Part shown: positions 1 to 10,943 of the stretch, one piece after another
How the letters are laid out: each line of letters starts with the position of its first letter
Numbering within the stretch: position 1 is the stretch's first letter
From: Rhipicephalus microplus
Taxonomy: Eukaryota; Arthropoda; Arachnida; Ixodida; Ixodidae
DNA length: 64,000 nt
Assembly: GCF_043290135.1 (NCBI RefSeq)
Contig: NC_134710.1
Span: 2,343,821-2,407,820, forward strand
Direction of reading: 5' to 3'
The notes under the pieces: model-generated
Databases searched by the model: none
What the model was told of the DNA's origin: nothing
The model's input: only the letters and a program-made list of their open reading frames with translations
Program-made: the position numbers and the translations under genes

Positions 1-2922
1 CCTGCATAGACTGGCTTTGTTTCCTCCAAAGAGTCTTCAGTTTTGAGAAAACAGTCCTCACCCTTTCGTGGTAGGTCCCGTTGTTGCCGGCATTTTCGGC
101 ATCCACCGAAGCGACGAGGTTTAGGGTATGCGCGGCACACCTTCTGTGCCGTCAAGTGGATATCTTGAGAGAAATCATTGTTCGAGCCACTCTTCAGTAC
201 CTACGTGATGTTATTTGCCACAAAATCTTGGTCCCGTTCAGCTTCTCCAAAGACCCTGTGTCCCGAAAAATGGAAATTTCCAACAAGTTAGCGCGGAAAT
301 GAGCTGGTGGAGGTTTAAAATGTTTATACCGCATCTATAAAATTTGATTGGTTAATTTGTTAAGCAGTATGGAATAAAAGTGCCAACGGCTGGACGAAAA
401 AATACGGGACAGGACAGAGCACTCCCTTAACAATAAAACTGTTAGAAAAAGCAAGAAAGGAGTGAAGGTTAATATCCATTAACAAATAAAGATAAACGCG
501 ACGACTATGCCCAAGCAGACGTATAAATGCACCCAAAAGTTTGCGGAGCGTAGGCTCTACTGCAAATGTGAATTTCTGCTCTGTTAGGACGTGGCGCTAC
601 TTAAATATCTGGTAGCTGTGTAGCTCGCAAGGACTATACTATAGGCTGGAACATCTATTTGGAGGTTATGTTCTCAGACAAAGCCGGAATATAGCTTCCT
701 CGGAAGTTTTGTACTCCGCTCGTTTTTCGGGTGGCTTACATCTGTGGTACGCTAACAGAAAAAAAAATATTGCATGGCACCGATGATCAGTAGCCTTAAT
801 ATGTAATATAGCACAATAATGGGCTTTAGAAAATTGTAAATATCTTAATAAAACAAAAATCTCCAGGTCTTTTAAAAATACGAGGGACGACACAATGCGT
901 AAAGTTTCTGTTGTGTGTGCATTGCATTTGCCTATCGTCTTTACTAGTCTAAGGGCTTTGTACAATATCTCTGTAAACGTATTTGTGTTTTAATTCCTGA
1001 CTCTACAAAATAACCACATGACTATTTAGATTTGCGAAAGATATGCAGAAGTTTGTCGTAAATTCTAGGGTTACAAAATATGCCTTAGTATGCAACAGTT
1101 GAGGGCATGCGCGAAACTTTCCATAGTCAGTGAGATCAGCGATTGCAGCATGCCAGGCTCATTAATTTATTGCGATCATAAAAAAAGAACGTAGCTGAAG
1201 TCAAATTGCAGCTTAATTTAGTTTCTTTTTGGGAAGGATAAGATAATAGAAATAGACAACCTCGGTGTACACAATGAGATTAAAACAGAAGCAGCCTTTT
1301 AACATACCTGAAGGCTTTCACAAAGTGCGAACCATTGTCCGTGATGACGACACATATCTTGTGCAGAATTTCGTACTCCACAAATACTGCGTGGAGCGCT
1401 GTCGCGATTACGTCGTAGGTGTGATGACCTGAGAGCCTCTGGCACACAAGCACTGCGGATCTTCTTTCCAAAGACTCTTCATCTATGTAGTGAACCATCA
1501 CACCCAGGAAGCTTCTATGGAAATTGTAGAAGAAGAACAGAATGGTCAGTCTTGAAACTAGCGATATCAGTCTGGTCATTAGAATGGAGGAAGGGACCTC
1601 CACAAGTTTGCAACTACCGCACCAATTACGTGGACGCAAATATCCTAGCTGCATTGCGTTGCGGGCACTGTTTTGCATGTTTACAAACCATTGTCATATA
1701 ATTTAGAATCCACTTTGACTAGATAGGAAGGTCAGCAATGCTTTCCACAATAAGCGTTTAAGCTAGATCCGCTTCTTGAGCCTTGATTTACTCGGATTCA
1801 TATGTCTTCTTTTTTCTTTTTTGTTTACCACAAAACCTTGTGCCACACAAGATGCATTCATTCTATGCTTACTCGCCTGCTTAAAACTTGTACTTACACA
1901 ATTTGCTTATTTGGCTTACAAAACATATCATAAATGACTGTTTTCTCGGGCTCTACATTTGCAAATTTCACGAAGCGACACAGTTCTGCAAATATTTCAC
2001 AAGTACATTTCGCGGCAACCTGTGATATGTAATGCACCCATCTCCATGAGGTGACAAAATCTCTGAACGAAGCTTACGTTGTTTTATGAGATCGAAGGAA
2101 CCTCGCAAATTAGGACCTTGCGAAAAGCACACGTGCAGCGGGCTGTTTATAGCCTACACTAAGAGCCTCACCTGTTTGAGGCTGTCCAGCAGTCAGCTGT
2201 GCAGCAGACCGTCGATGCCTTCTCCAAGGCGGCGATGAGAGACGCTTTTTGCTCCCTGTAGAGGATGTCGATCTGATTGACCAATGACTTCCTGTTCATC
2301 AGCGTTGCCGATGGATGCAGTGCGTTAATCAAGCACTGGAACTGTTCATTTCCAACGACTGAAAAGCACTGCATGTCGGAGACTACGAAGTTCACAATTA
2401 ACCTGTCTAAGCGACTTTGTGATAGATCCTTGGGTCGACTAGTTGTTGCTGCAAGACAGGACTCCAGGGTCTGCGTCGAGCTACCGCCCGCGTGTCTTTT
2501 GTCTGCCACGGTGGGACCATGCTCGGCTTTTCTCTTCTTGGAGTAGAACTCCTTCAGTGCAGTCGGATGTTTTTTCTGCGCACAACGAAAGTTCAGGTTC
2601 AGTACAGTAATTTCAACTTGATCGGTATAATTGATTACGTACAATGAACCATGCACAAAACCGAATTCTCGACATTTATAATGGTTAAACTTACCTCTAG
2701 ATGTTTCCTCAGGTTTGACGAAGACGTCTTGCTAGTATAGTACTCTTTTCTGCAAATGCTGCACAACACCGTTATATTTGCCGCCGTCGTCTTCAACGCG
2801 GAAAAATATTCGCGGTACGAAGGCCAAGGCAACTGCTGCTCCGAGTCGACAGGCATGGCTTCCAAACAGGAGGAGTAGTGCCGTGCCAGGCTCCTCTGCG
2901 GCAACGTTTCTCTGCGGTGCAT
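1..2922 (-). CDS. hAT-family transposase with BED zinc finger, partial, spliced
   Basis: Predicted minus-strand exons are about 2922-2695, 2575-2172, 1514-1308 and about 160 to beyond position 1. Exon 1 carries the BED finger (CSIC, then NLRKHLE). Its histidine pair is completed only after splicing, where the junction reads HLE/KKH. Donor GTAAGT at 2694 and the acceptor before 2575 are phase 0. The exon 2 donor GTGAG and the exon 3 acceptor are phase 2 and join as WTASN-R-SFLG, the conserved hAT block. Exon 3 has VVITDNGSHFVKAF and ends at donor GTATGT. The last exon contains AAHTLNLVASVDAENA, typical of hAT. The start may be ATG 2922 or ATG 2856. I saw no stop inside exons 1-3. In the last exon a TGA precedes the conserved block, so either the acceptor lies just after it or the copy is damaged. 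The protein cuts and joins its own transposon ends. Confidence 0.72.
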
Positions 2923-3479
2923 CTAGCTATTTTTATAAGGACGTACCACCTTTTCGTGACACCAGTAGTCCGCCATCGCAGATGTGGCGCTTTCACAGAC
3001 GTCCGGACCGGTCCGATATTCCAAAAGCCGGGTGAATGCATGATTGTCATGGGCTACTCCGTCTGAACTATTAATAACAAAGTTTCCTATTGTCCAGCTG
3101 CGTTCAACAAGCTCCGTCTACAAACGCATTGAATGGGTGACTAAACTAACGTTTTCTTTCGCACCCTTCCTCATATTTCACTGCCCATTTACTGCCCCTT
3201 TCGCCGAAGTCTCTTCACAATTCCCGCACTGTCTGCAGGTGTGTAGGTGTGCGGACTGATCATCTGCAGGTGTGCGGTACTTCAGTTTCACGTGCCTTGA
3301 CGACAGGGCTTAAAAACTGTTGGTATGGCCAGAGTGCGATTAACTTTCCGGACAGGATCTGATACACCTTGGACATAGCGAATACACACAATGAACGTCG
3401 TACGCAGGTGTACACGTGCTCAAAAATGAAAAGCGTTTAACGTCGGCCTCTAACAAGTGTGGCTGTTGGATAAATTTTT

Positions 3480-3655
3480 ACAAAAACTAAGGTAACTGTA
3501 ATTGTATTTTGCGTTACAGTTACTCAGAAAAAAATAGCAGTGTTACAGTTAAAAGTTCCTCTAAATACAAAGTAACTAGTTACAGTTACAAGTTGCTCAA
3601 AAAGTAACTAGTTACCGGTAACGCATTACTAGTAACTAGTTAGTGCCCAAGACTG
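3480..3655 (-). repeat. hAT subterminal repeats and terminal inverted repeat
   Basis: This stretch has many copies of GTAACT, AGTTAC and AGTAACTAGTTA, and ends at 3655 in CAGTC on the minus strand. Such clusters are the usual transposase-binding region at hAT ends. It lies about 560 bp upstream of the transposase first exon. Confidence 0.7.
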
Positions 3656-4037
3656 CATATAATCACGAAAGCGCGATGACAAGAGAGTGGGAACATTGAG
3701 CATTCGTATTTACTTGCAACTAGCACTGCAAGTGCTCTTTTTTTTTCAGGTGCGATGCTCGTGGAGTCTTTTCAATGGCACCGGCGTTGGCCGCTCCGGC
3801 AACGTTGTCTGCTGCCGTTGACCGGCTTACACGTACTCCTGATCTGTTCTGGAATCTTGAAATGCCTTGTTTACTAATTGATGTATTTATCGTGCTGACA
3901 TTTTAAGACCGAATAAAGTGGAATTGGTATTGCCTAAAGCATGTCGGCTGCATCGTGTGTTTTGCCGAAGACACTCGGCAGCTGACCAGACCCCTTGCAG
4001 TTTGACACTTCCACGCGCTCATACACCAGGATGAAGT
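3656..4037. other. Spacer between hAT terminus and THAP reading frame
   Basis: A pyrimidine tract plus CAG at about 3740-3749 looks like a 3' splice site, and AATAAA at about 3914 like a polyadenylation signal. The roughly 170 bp between them have no long reading frame. It could be the last exon of something or the 5' leader of the downstream P-like element. I cannot decide. Confidence 0.25.
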
Positions 4038-4640
4038 ATGCCTAGAAAATGCTCGGTACCCGGTTGCTCGTCAAGCGGCAAAAGCACCCTACCCAGTGAC
4101 GACACTAACACAAGGTCAGTGAATTTCTTCGAGGTGTCTAAGACGCCAAGACTGCGAGTGAAATGGGAACAGGCACTTTTTGGAACGGGCGAAGCATTCC
4201 GAGGCCACAGCCTCATTTGCGAAATACACTTCTCGTTCGAGGACATCTTGAAAAGCTGGATTCACAATGTTGAGGGGCAAATTGTGGAGTTAAGGAGAGA
4301 TCGATGGGACTTCAAGGAAAATGCAGTTCCCATAAATTGGCATGAGGCAGAATTGCACATTGGCTCTAGCACAGACGCTGCAGAGGGTGCCCAAGAATTG
4401 AATGGCTGGTTCCCAATCACAGAGCTGCAGAAGTTATTAGGCAGTAAGCAGCTCTGTGGATGGACCACCCAAAACAATAATGATAATACATTTGCAGTCT
4501 ACAAGACTTCTGTTAATAATGCAGTTCTTCTTATCGACAAGGCAATAATTGTGGAAAGAGATAGACGCATCACGATGAATGCAGCTGGAAAGGTAGCGGC
4601 AAAGACCTTTCCCTGCACTACAAACACAAAATATTTATTT
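4038..4640 (+). pseudogene. THAP zinc-finger domain, N-terminus of P-element-like transposase
   Basis: The frame opens at ATG 4038 with MPRKCSVPGC. The C2CH zinc ligands are visible as C5, C10, C61 and H64 (CEIH), with the conserved tryptophan at residue 43 and an AVP box at residues 96-98, matching the usual size of about 90 residues. THAP domains bind DNA and form the N-terminus of P-element transposases, but also occur in host proteins. Coding similarity fades near residue 190, where the frame runs into the AT-rich 3' tail of the LINE at 4631. With transposase core sequence downstream, a P-element origin is more likely than a host THAP gene. Confidence 0.7.
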
Positions 4641-4796
4641 ATTTATTATTTATTTTATTTATTTATATTACCTCAAGGACCCCAGTCAAGGGGTGTTACA
4701 TGAGGAGGTAGACAGTTCACAAACAGATGATTTGTTCGATGGCTTCTTTGAAATGGGCGATGCTGGAGTGGTGCACGATGTCAGCAGGAAGATCGT

Positions 4797-7540
4797 TCAT
4801 TCTGTTGAAGTTCGCACAAAAAATGAAGAGTGGTGGGCAGTGGTATGCGCACGGGGTGGATAAACCGCTTTCAAATGGCTGATACGGCATGAAAGACGAT
4901 GGGCTGGAACGATAACATGGTTTAGGTGCAATGCATGATAAAATGTGTGAAACCAACACAGTCTTGAAATTTTGCGGCGTGAAGCTAAGTTAACCATGTT
5001 AGCTTGAGATTTTAGTTTGGTGACGCTGATAAGATAGGAATAGTCAGAATAAATGAATCTGGCTGCACGATTTTGGATAGCTTCAAGCGTTTTAATAAGA
5101 GTTATTTGATGGGGATCCCAGATGGCACATGCGTATTCTAGCTTCGGGCGGACTAGTGTTAGATAGGTTAAAAGTTTAACAGAAGGTGGCGCTAGACGTA
5201 AGTTTCTTCGGAGACAGCCAAGCACGCGGTTGGCGTCATTAGTGATGTTCATAATGTGGGATGACCAGGTCAGATCTGAAGTTAGAGTGATACCAAGATA
5301 TTTACATGAATTAGCTGCTGTTATTTCAGAATCAAATATGAAGTATTTATTGGAGGAATAGGATTGACGGCGATGGAAGGAAATGACACAAGTTTTCTTT
5401 ATGTTAAGGGACATCAGCCATTTTTCGCACCAAGATTGAATCAAACAACAATCAGACTGCAGGATGACAGGGTCGTTAGAATTGTGAATAGGACGATAGA
5501 TGACACAGTCATCTGCGAACAGACGAATGTTAGACACTAAGTCATTGGGGAGGTCGTTAATATATATTAGGAATAGTAGAGGACCAAGGACCGTGCCTTG
5601 AGGTACGCCGGAGGTTACAGCGGATAGGGAGGAGCAATGGTTATTAGCACAAACGAACTGCTTACGGTTAGTCAAGAAGTCACATGTCCAATTAAAAACA
5701 AGGCAATTAAGTTTAAGACGTGAAAGCTTCAAAAATAATCTGTTATGAGAAACTTTGTCAAAGGCTTTTTTGAAATCAACAAAAATGGCGTCTACAGGTA
5801 TGTTATTATCCAGGCTAGAACTCGAATCGTTAACGAACAGGGCGAGTTGAGTGTCACATGAAAGTCCTTTTTGAAAACCGTGTTGGTTAGGGTGAAAGAA
5901 ATGTACTGAACGTAGAAAAACTACTATGTGGGAATAAATTATGTGTTCCATTATTTAGAGCATACACTTGTGATGGATATGGGGCGATAATTACTCAGTG
6001 AAGATGAAAGACCTTTTTTCGGGACAGGAACGATCTTACCAAGCTTCCAGTCTTCCGGCACCACTCCGCATGAAATGGACTGCTGAAATATGTGCGAAAG
6101 AATAATGCTTGTTATAGGCTTAGTGTTTTTCAGAATTTTGAAATTGATGCCATCCATTCCCGCGGATGACGTTAGTTTCAATTCGTCAGTTAGTTTTGCA
6201 ATACCGTATGAATCGAATGTAATGCCTGGCATGACAGGATGATCAAGAAATGGGGAGTCTGGAAGCGGGCTGCAAGATTCAGGTGTAAATACGGAAGAGA
6301 AGGCAGTATTTAGCACTTGAGGGGTAACATGTTCTGGAATAGGATCGCCGTGTTCATCAAGTAAGGATAACGTTTTTGTGGGGTTGGGGTTAATGGCTCT
6401 ACAAAATTGTTTAGGGTTATTTCGTAGCATATCAGGTAATGTAGAAGAGAAAAAAGAACGCTTAGCCTTTGCAGCGAGTGATTCAAATTCCTTTGCCGTT
6501 CTGCGGTACTTGTTCCAAGCGCTCGCGCTGTTAGACAGTTTAGCCGAGCGATATAATCGCTTTTTCTTATTGTTAAGACGCTTAAAAAATATGCTGAACC
6601 AAGGGGAAGACGCCCGTTCCGTAATTGTAATTGTGGGTATAAATCTATTGATAAAATCATGGATTTTGCACTTGAACAAAGACCAGTTAGTTTCAAGGGG
6701 GCGTTGGAAGAAGTCGTTTAAATACCATTCACAAAATATGGATAGTTCGTTGTTAATGGCGGAATAGTTACCCTTATCGTAGAGTGTGAGGGTTTTCTTG
6801 GAATGGCTTTTGCCTGGTAGTTGATTAGAAAACAAAGCGTGAAGCACAGCGTGACCACTAAGCTCTGGGAGAGGAACTAGGGATGCAAGATTGTCGGGGT
6901 GTGACGTGAAAATGAGGTCGAGAATATTTGAAGAGTGCTGAGTAGCTCGCGTTGGGAATGAAACAAGTTGAGATAAACCAAATGTTAGGCACGTGTTAAC
7001 AAAGTCGCTTTCCATAGTGGGTTTAGATATCATGAGCGCGAGGTTAGACCACATTATTCCTGGGAAGTTAATGTCACCCATTAAAATAACCGGTATGTTA
7101 GGATAAGAGGCATTCAGTAAGTTAAGAGCACTGTGGAAATTAGCGATAAATGAAGCATCTGCGTCAGGGGGGCGGTAACAGACTTCGATGATAACCGGAG
7201 GATATGAATTTCTGCAGCAGACAAACAGTAATTCAAGGCTGGAAGGAATGACCACTGGGGAGCAATTTAATCGACTGTGAGCAGCTATCAGGACGCCGCC
7301 ACCACGCTTACCATCACGACCTCGCCGAAATATGGTAAAGCCAGGAAAGCATGGTGCTAATTCAGAATCGCTTATTGAAGGGTTTTGCCACGTTTCAGTT
7401 AGGAGAACAAAGTTGCATTCTGTCGTGCAGATAAGATTAAAGAGCGAGTCGCGTTTCGGCAAGAGGCTTCTAATGTTAGTGTGTACAATTGACAAAAGTT
7501 CAGGGTTTAATTTAGGATCCGCTGAGGTGGGAGGTGGTAG
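4797..7540 (-). pseudogene. LINE ORF2: AP endonuclease plus reverse transcriptase, frameshifted
   Basis: The first part (7540-5951) is an apurinic-type endonuclease: VHTNIRSLLPKR, then LTETW and GDINFPG. The usual SDH motif reads LSGH, so a catalytic Asp is probably lost. It runs into the RT (SSAGMDGINF, NYRPIS). A one-base shift at about 5950 ends that frame, and the next frame (5951-4797) continues at once with QHGFQKG, VDFKKAFDKVSH, SGVPQGTVLGPLLF and the active site FADD. It ends in the usual C-terminal WDP region. No ATG precedes the endonuclease motifs: the frame is open up to the ORF1 stop codon at 7543-7541 and is in phase with ORF1. The protein nicks the target and copies the element's RNA. 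Confidence 0.85.
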
Positions 7541-8298
7541 CTATGGGCGGAGGGAGATTACTTTTTCAGAAGAGCGATCGAAAACGTAAGTGGTGCCATC
7601 AATGGTTAGTTTGTTGTACCGAAGTTTATAGGCCTTGCGAGATGCTTTACCAAATTCAATGAGGTGCTTACGGGCCTTGCGTGTGTTTGGGGAAAGATCT
7701 TCGCTAGTGCTGTAATTGGTGTCTTTTAGTTTTTTGGCGTTGGACAGCACTAGTTCTCGATCCTTGAAATGGCAGAACCGGACAATGATGGGTCTATTTT
7801 TACTTGGTTGAAAACGCCCTATGCGGTGAGCGCGTTCAATGTCTCTAGGTTGGACTGAAACTTCCAGATTGGCAAGAAATAGATCCATGACGCGCTTCTC
7901 AGACTGTGCCCAAGTCTCGTCACTGGCATCTTCAAAACCGTAAAAGACAAGGTTGTATCGTCGCTGTCTGTCCTCAGAGTCGTCCATCCTGGCGACAAGG
8001 CTAGCGATATCACCACAGTTTTGCTCAGTTAGTGTTTGTAAGCCGTCGACCTTTTCTTTTACCGCGGCTATTACAGAGCAGTTGTCTTCAATTTTAGAAA
8101 GTCTTTTAGTAATTTCTTCAAATTTTTGCTCGTGTTGCAGGAGCGTAGAACGTATGGGTTTCATTTCATTAAGGATGGCTGCCTGCCCGACGGAATATCG
8201 TTGAAGACAGACATAACGTCGTTAGGGGTTTCAGTATTAGAGGACCGAGTTGCAGGGCCAGGGTTTGTCTCGATGTCGCCACGTAATAGCAACAGCAC
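7541..8298 (-). CDS. LINE ORF1: 2A-like N-terminus, coiled coil and L1-ORF1-like RNA-binding domain
   Basis: Open from just after a TGA at 8301-8299 to TAG at 7543-7541. The N-terminus is leucine-rich (VLLLLRGDIETNPGP), a 2A-like peptide-release motif. The first ATG is at about 8206 and another is at 8164 (MKPIRSTLLQ). Residues 10-70 from the latter are heptad-rich (coiled coil). Then comes an RRM-like block (RRYNLVFYGFED, then IERAHRIGRF, IIVRFCHFKDRE) as in L1-type ORF1 proteins, and a C-terminal domain ending YVFDRSSEKVISLRP. These proteins coat LINE RNA. Upstream of the TGA the same frame is open to about 8640 (MARSHMQRLLF, KYAALLVLPSPN), so the TGA may be a nonsense mutation in a longer ORF1. 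Confidence 0.75.
8254..8280 (-). other. 2A-like ribosome-skipping motif (GDIETNPGP)
   Basis: Minus-strand codons at 8280-8254 read G-D-I-E-T-N-P-G-P, matching the D-x-E-x-N-P-G-P consensus, preceded by a leucine run and Arg. It is in frame with ORF1. Motifs of this type are known at the N-terminus of ORFs in some APE-type LINEs. Activity in this copy is inferred only. Confidence 0.8.
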
Positions 8299-8418
8299 TC
8301 ACAGGGCACTAATACAGCTAGAAACAACCTCTAAGCAACAGTTTGGGCTCGGCAGCACTAGCAATGCAGCGTATTTGGTACGCTTGGAGAATAGGGAACA
8401 GGAATTTTTTACCTGCAC

Positions 8419-8837
8419 AAAAAGCAGGCGTTGCATGTGAGAGCGGGCCATCGCTGGGGTGCTGCCGAGCCCACTGAAGAGCGCGCGGCCTTTGGTGAAG
8501 CTTTTATCGTAGCGGTGTGACGTCATTTCTGTTTCCGTGCCTCGTGACCATGAAGGGAGGGCGGCAGCAGTGACGGAGGCACAGGCGGGAACATTGAAGG
8601 GCATTCGTGCGGTGCGGGCGGCAGGGTATCCACGGCACAATGCAGATGGTGAATCCCGGCTGATGGGTCCAAAGCGTGCAGCGGTATCTTAGCCTGGGGG
8701 GGGGGGGGGGCGGGCTCTGATGTGCAGCGTGCTGCAGGCCACAGGGGAAGGATTGAAGACGGGCCACGCAGAATATCTGCTAAAAAGCAGGCGTTGCATG
8801 TGAGTGCGGGCCATCGCTGGGGTGCTGCCGAGCCCAC
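8419..8837 (-). repeat. Duplicated 56-bp block in LINE 5' region
   Basis: Positions 8419-8474 and 8782-8837 are identical except for one base. Both read GLGSTPAMAR-S/T-HMQRLLF on the minus strand, 363 bp apart in direct orientation. A G-run (about 8697-8710) lies between them. This may be a tandem 5' UTR unit or a second truncated LINE copy. Confidence 0.7.
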
Positions 8838-9010
8838 GATATGTGAGCAGTTTGGTGGCCCTCGTGGAGCGGCTTGAAAATTTAAGTTCTGTGAAGGTTA
8901 AAAAAACAGCACAACAAACAAAGCACAGGTGCACAGTAAGAAATGTGCTATACTCGTATACAGTGCAGTATGCACCATGTGCACAAGAGAGAGAAACAGG
9001 GCTGTGGCAG

Positions 9011-9247
9011 TGCCCCGACACGGTGGTCTAGTGGCTAAGGTACTCAGCTGCTGACCCGCAGGTCGCGGGATAAAATCCCGGCTGTGGCGGCTGCATTTCC
9101 GATGGAGGCGGAAATGTTGTAGGCCCGTGTACTCAGATTTGGGTGCACGTCAAAGAACCCCAGGCGGTCTAAATTTCCGGAGCCCTCCACTACGGTGTCT
9201 CTCGTAATCATCTGGTGGTTTTGGGACGTTAAACCCTACAAATCGAT
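9011..9247 (+). mobile_element. tRNA-derived SINE, full length, 14-bp target duplication
   Basis: The head has a tRNA-like A box (TGGTCTAGTGGCTAAGG) and a B box region (GGTCGCGGGATAAAATCCC). The body then reads toward TTTTGGGACGTTAAACCC and ends in AAATCGAT. The sequence CAGGGCTGTGGCAG occurs directly before (8997-9010) and directly after (9248-9261): an exact 14-bp target duplication. It is inserted in the P-like transposase. Confidence 0.93.
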
Positions 9248-10800
9248 CAGGGCTGTGGCAGCGAAATTCAAAACCCCCCACAAAAACAGGCTGAAGAAAG
9301 CAAATGTTGTCCTCAGAAAAAAACTGGCCCACAGTTCAGCAGAAAAAAGAAATATGCAGCACGAGAGGCACACACTAAAAAAAGAAAACAGGCAATTGAC
9401 GAGAAAGCTAAATGTAGAAAGTGAGGAGGACCTGCCACATGCCCAATGTATGACATTACGAACAGAAGTACAATTAAGGCACTGCGCCGTGCTCCCGACC
9501 AGGTTGCAGAAATTCGGTGCCTTTTCTCATCTTCTAACCACTACCACAACCACAATTACTCGAAAGAAAATTCAACAAAGGGATGTGCTACGAAAAGGAA
9601 TGACTCAAAAATTGCCTTCTGAGAACTTCAAGCCCAAAAGCCCATCGTCTGATCAACAATATGAAATTGCTTCCCCTCCCATCAATGAACAGGCTGCGTC
9701 GAATTCTGAAAGGCATGCCATGCCAATTTGGATTTAACAAGACAGCTCTTGAGAAGATTGCTAGCCAGATGAAAAACAAAGAAGGATTCAACTGCTATGA
9801 AACATTAATGTTGGATGAAATGAAAGTGCGAGAAACAGTTGAATTTGATCAGAGCAATTTGACATTTGAAGGTATTGTCGACTACGGCAAAGACACTACA
9901 GAAAAAAACCTTGCAGTTCATGCCTTTGTGCTCATGTAGATTCCTTTATTCAGTAACTGGGTACAGCCAATCGCCAGTTCCGCCAGCAAAGGAGCTGCAC
10001 CAGGTGATGTCCATGCCAGACTTGTGCTCCAGGATGTCGTTGAACTTTTCATGCAAAACGTGGTGGTGATTGCAGTAGTCAGTGATGGTGCCGGGAGCAA
10101 CAAGGCCATGTGGGCGCAGACTGAGATATCTGGAAGATGGAAAGCTGCGGTTAACAAAGTGAAGCATCCCTGCCTTCCTGGGAAGCATCTGCACTTCTTG
10201 TGTGATGCGCCACACATGATTAAGAGCACATGCAACCATCTCCCTAAGCACAACGTTGCACAGATAAGCTATAAAAAGGAAAACTTATACATGCTCTGCA
10301 ATTCATTTGCACGAATTTTTCTAGGCTGGAAAATGCAAAGTCGCCTACCATCACTACCGCCTGCTCCACAGAGTAGAAGAGAATCAGCAGCTTCGTGTGG
10401 TGCCAAAATTGACGCAAGCACACATTGACCCAGACTGCATGCGCAAGATGAATGTATGCCTTGCTGCACAGGTGAGAAGGCACAATTGAAATGACACAGG
10501 CAAGGAATGGTATTAAAAACATTTCTAATATTAGTTAACACCACTTTTGTCGGATTTGCTGTCGCGTGGAAACAGCATAGTGCAATAGTGCTAACGTGTC
10601 TCACTGTTGTACCCTTAATTGCAGCTTCTCAGCCATGGAACAGCAGTAGGGTTGGAGTTTTACAGGAACCAAGGGGTTCCCGGACCAGAGAACAGCGAAG
10701 ACACTGCAGTTTTCACTAAAGAGGTGAACGACTTGTTTGACGCTCTCAATGCAAAGCTGCCAAAGGAAGGAATCAGGCCTGAGTCATCAATACAAAAGGT
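9248..10800 (+). pseudogene. P-element-like transposase core
   Basis: After the SINE the frame gives a basic coiled coil (LKKANVVLRKKLAHSS...), and in another frame from about 9655 LPLPSMNRLRRILKG and GFNKTALEKIASQMK, then LMLDEMKVRE and FEGIVDYG. An in-frame TAG (9937-9939) interrupts it before PLFSNWVQPIAS. The RNase H-like core follows with VVSDGAGSNKAMW, PCLPGKHLHFLCDAPHMIK and KSTCNHL. A later exon gives VEENQQLRVVPKLTQAHI and MNVCLAAQ to donor CAG/GTGAGA at 10471. The acceptor TTGCAG at 10624 restores the phase to LLSHGTAVGLEFYR, and the next exon ends at 10798 with donor AAG/GTGAAG. Motifs match P-element/THAP9 transposases. The C-terminal portion was not found, and at least one stop and frame changes make this copy non-functional. 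Confidence 0.82.
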
Positions 10801-10943
10801 GAAGTATGCATGAAGTCCTAGCATAGAATGTGTGTCTACTTAATAAGACAATGCACCAGTGTTTTTTAACATGACACTTTGCGTTGTGAAAAATGACAAT
10901 GTTTGATTTTGTCAGATATGCAATAAATATAAGCAATATTCGT

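Larger units (their letters stand above)
1..3655 (-). mobile_element. hAT DNA transposon, 5' part (continues left of window)
   Basis: On the minus strand the element begins at 3655 with CAGTCTTGGGCAC, the kind of terminal sequence usual for animal hAT elements. It is followed by about 170 bp of subterminal AGTAAC/GTTACT repeats and then by a multi-exon transposase running leftward off the window. The right terminus, subterminal repeats, BED finger and transposase core are all in the expected order. The left terminus is outside the window, so the expected 8-bp target duplication (candidate 3656-3663) cannot be tested. Confidence 0.8.
4631..8840 (-). mobile_element. CR1/L2-like non-LTR retrotransposon, near full length
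   Basis: On the minus strand the order is a GC-rich 5' region (about 8840-8300), ORF1 with a 2A-like motif, ORF2 with endonuclease and reverse transcriptase, then a short 3' UTR ending in an ATTT/AAAT-type tail at 4631-4670. It lies antisense within the P-like transposase. I could not find a clean target duplication. The 5' limit is uncertain because a 56-bp block is duplicated at 8419-8474 and 8782-8837. Confidence 0.8.
4038..10800 (+). mobile_element. P-element-like transposon relic, interrupted by a LINE and a SINE
   Basis: A THAP domain (4038-4640) and, 4.6 kb downstream on the same strand, a coiled coil plus P-element transposase core (9248-10800) are in the order found in THAP9/P-element transposases. 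The gap is filled by a minus-strand LINE (about 4631-8840) and a SINE (9011-9247). Terminal repeats and the C-terminal part of the transposase were not found, so the limits given are those of coding sequence only. That both halves come from one insertion is an inference. Confidence 0.6.

Noticed and set aside
81..302. Plus-strand frame of 73 codons
   Set aside because: Antisense of the hAT exon carrying the AHTLNLVAS block.
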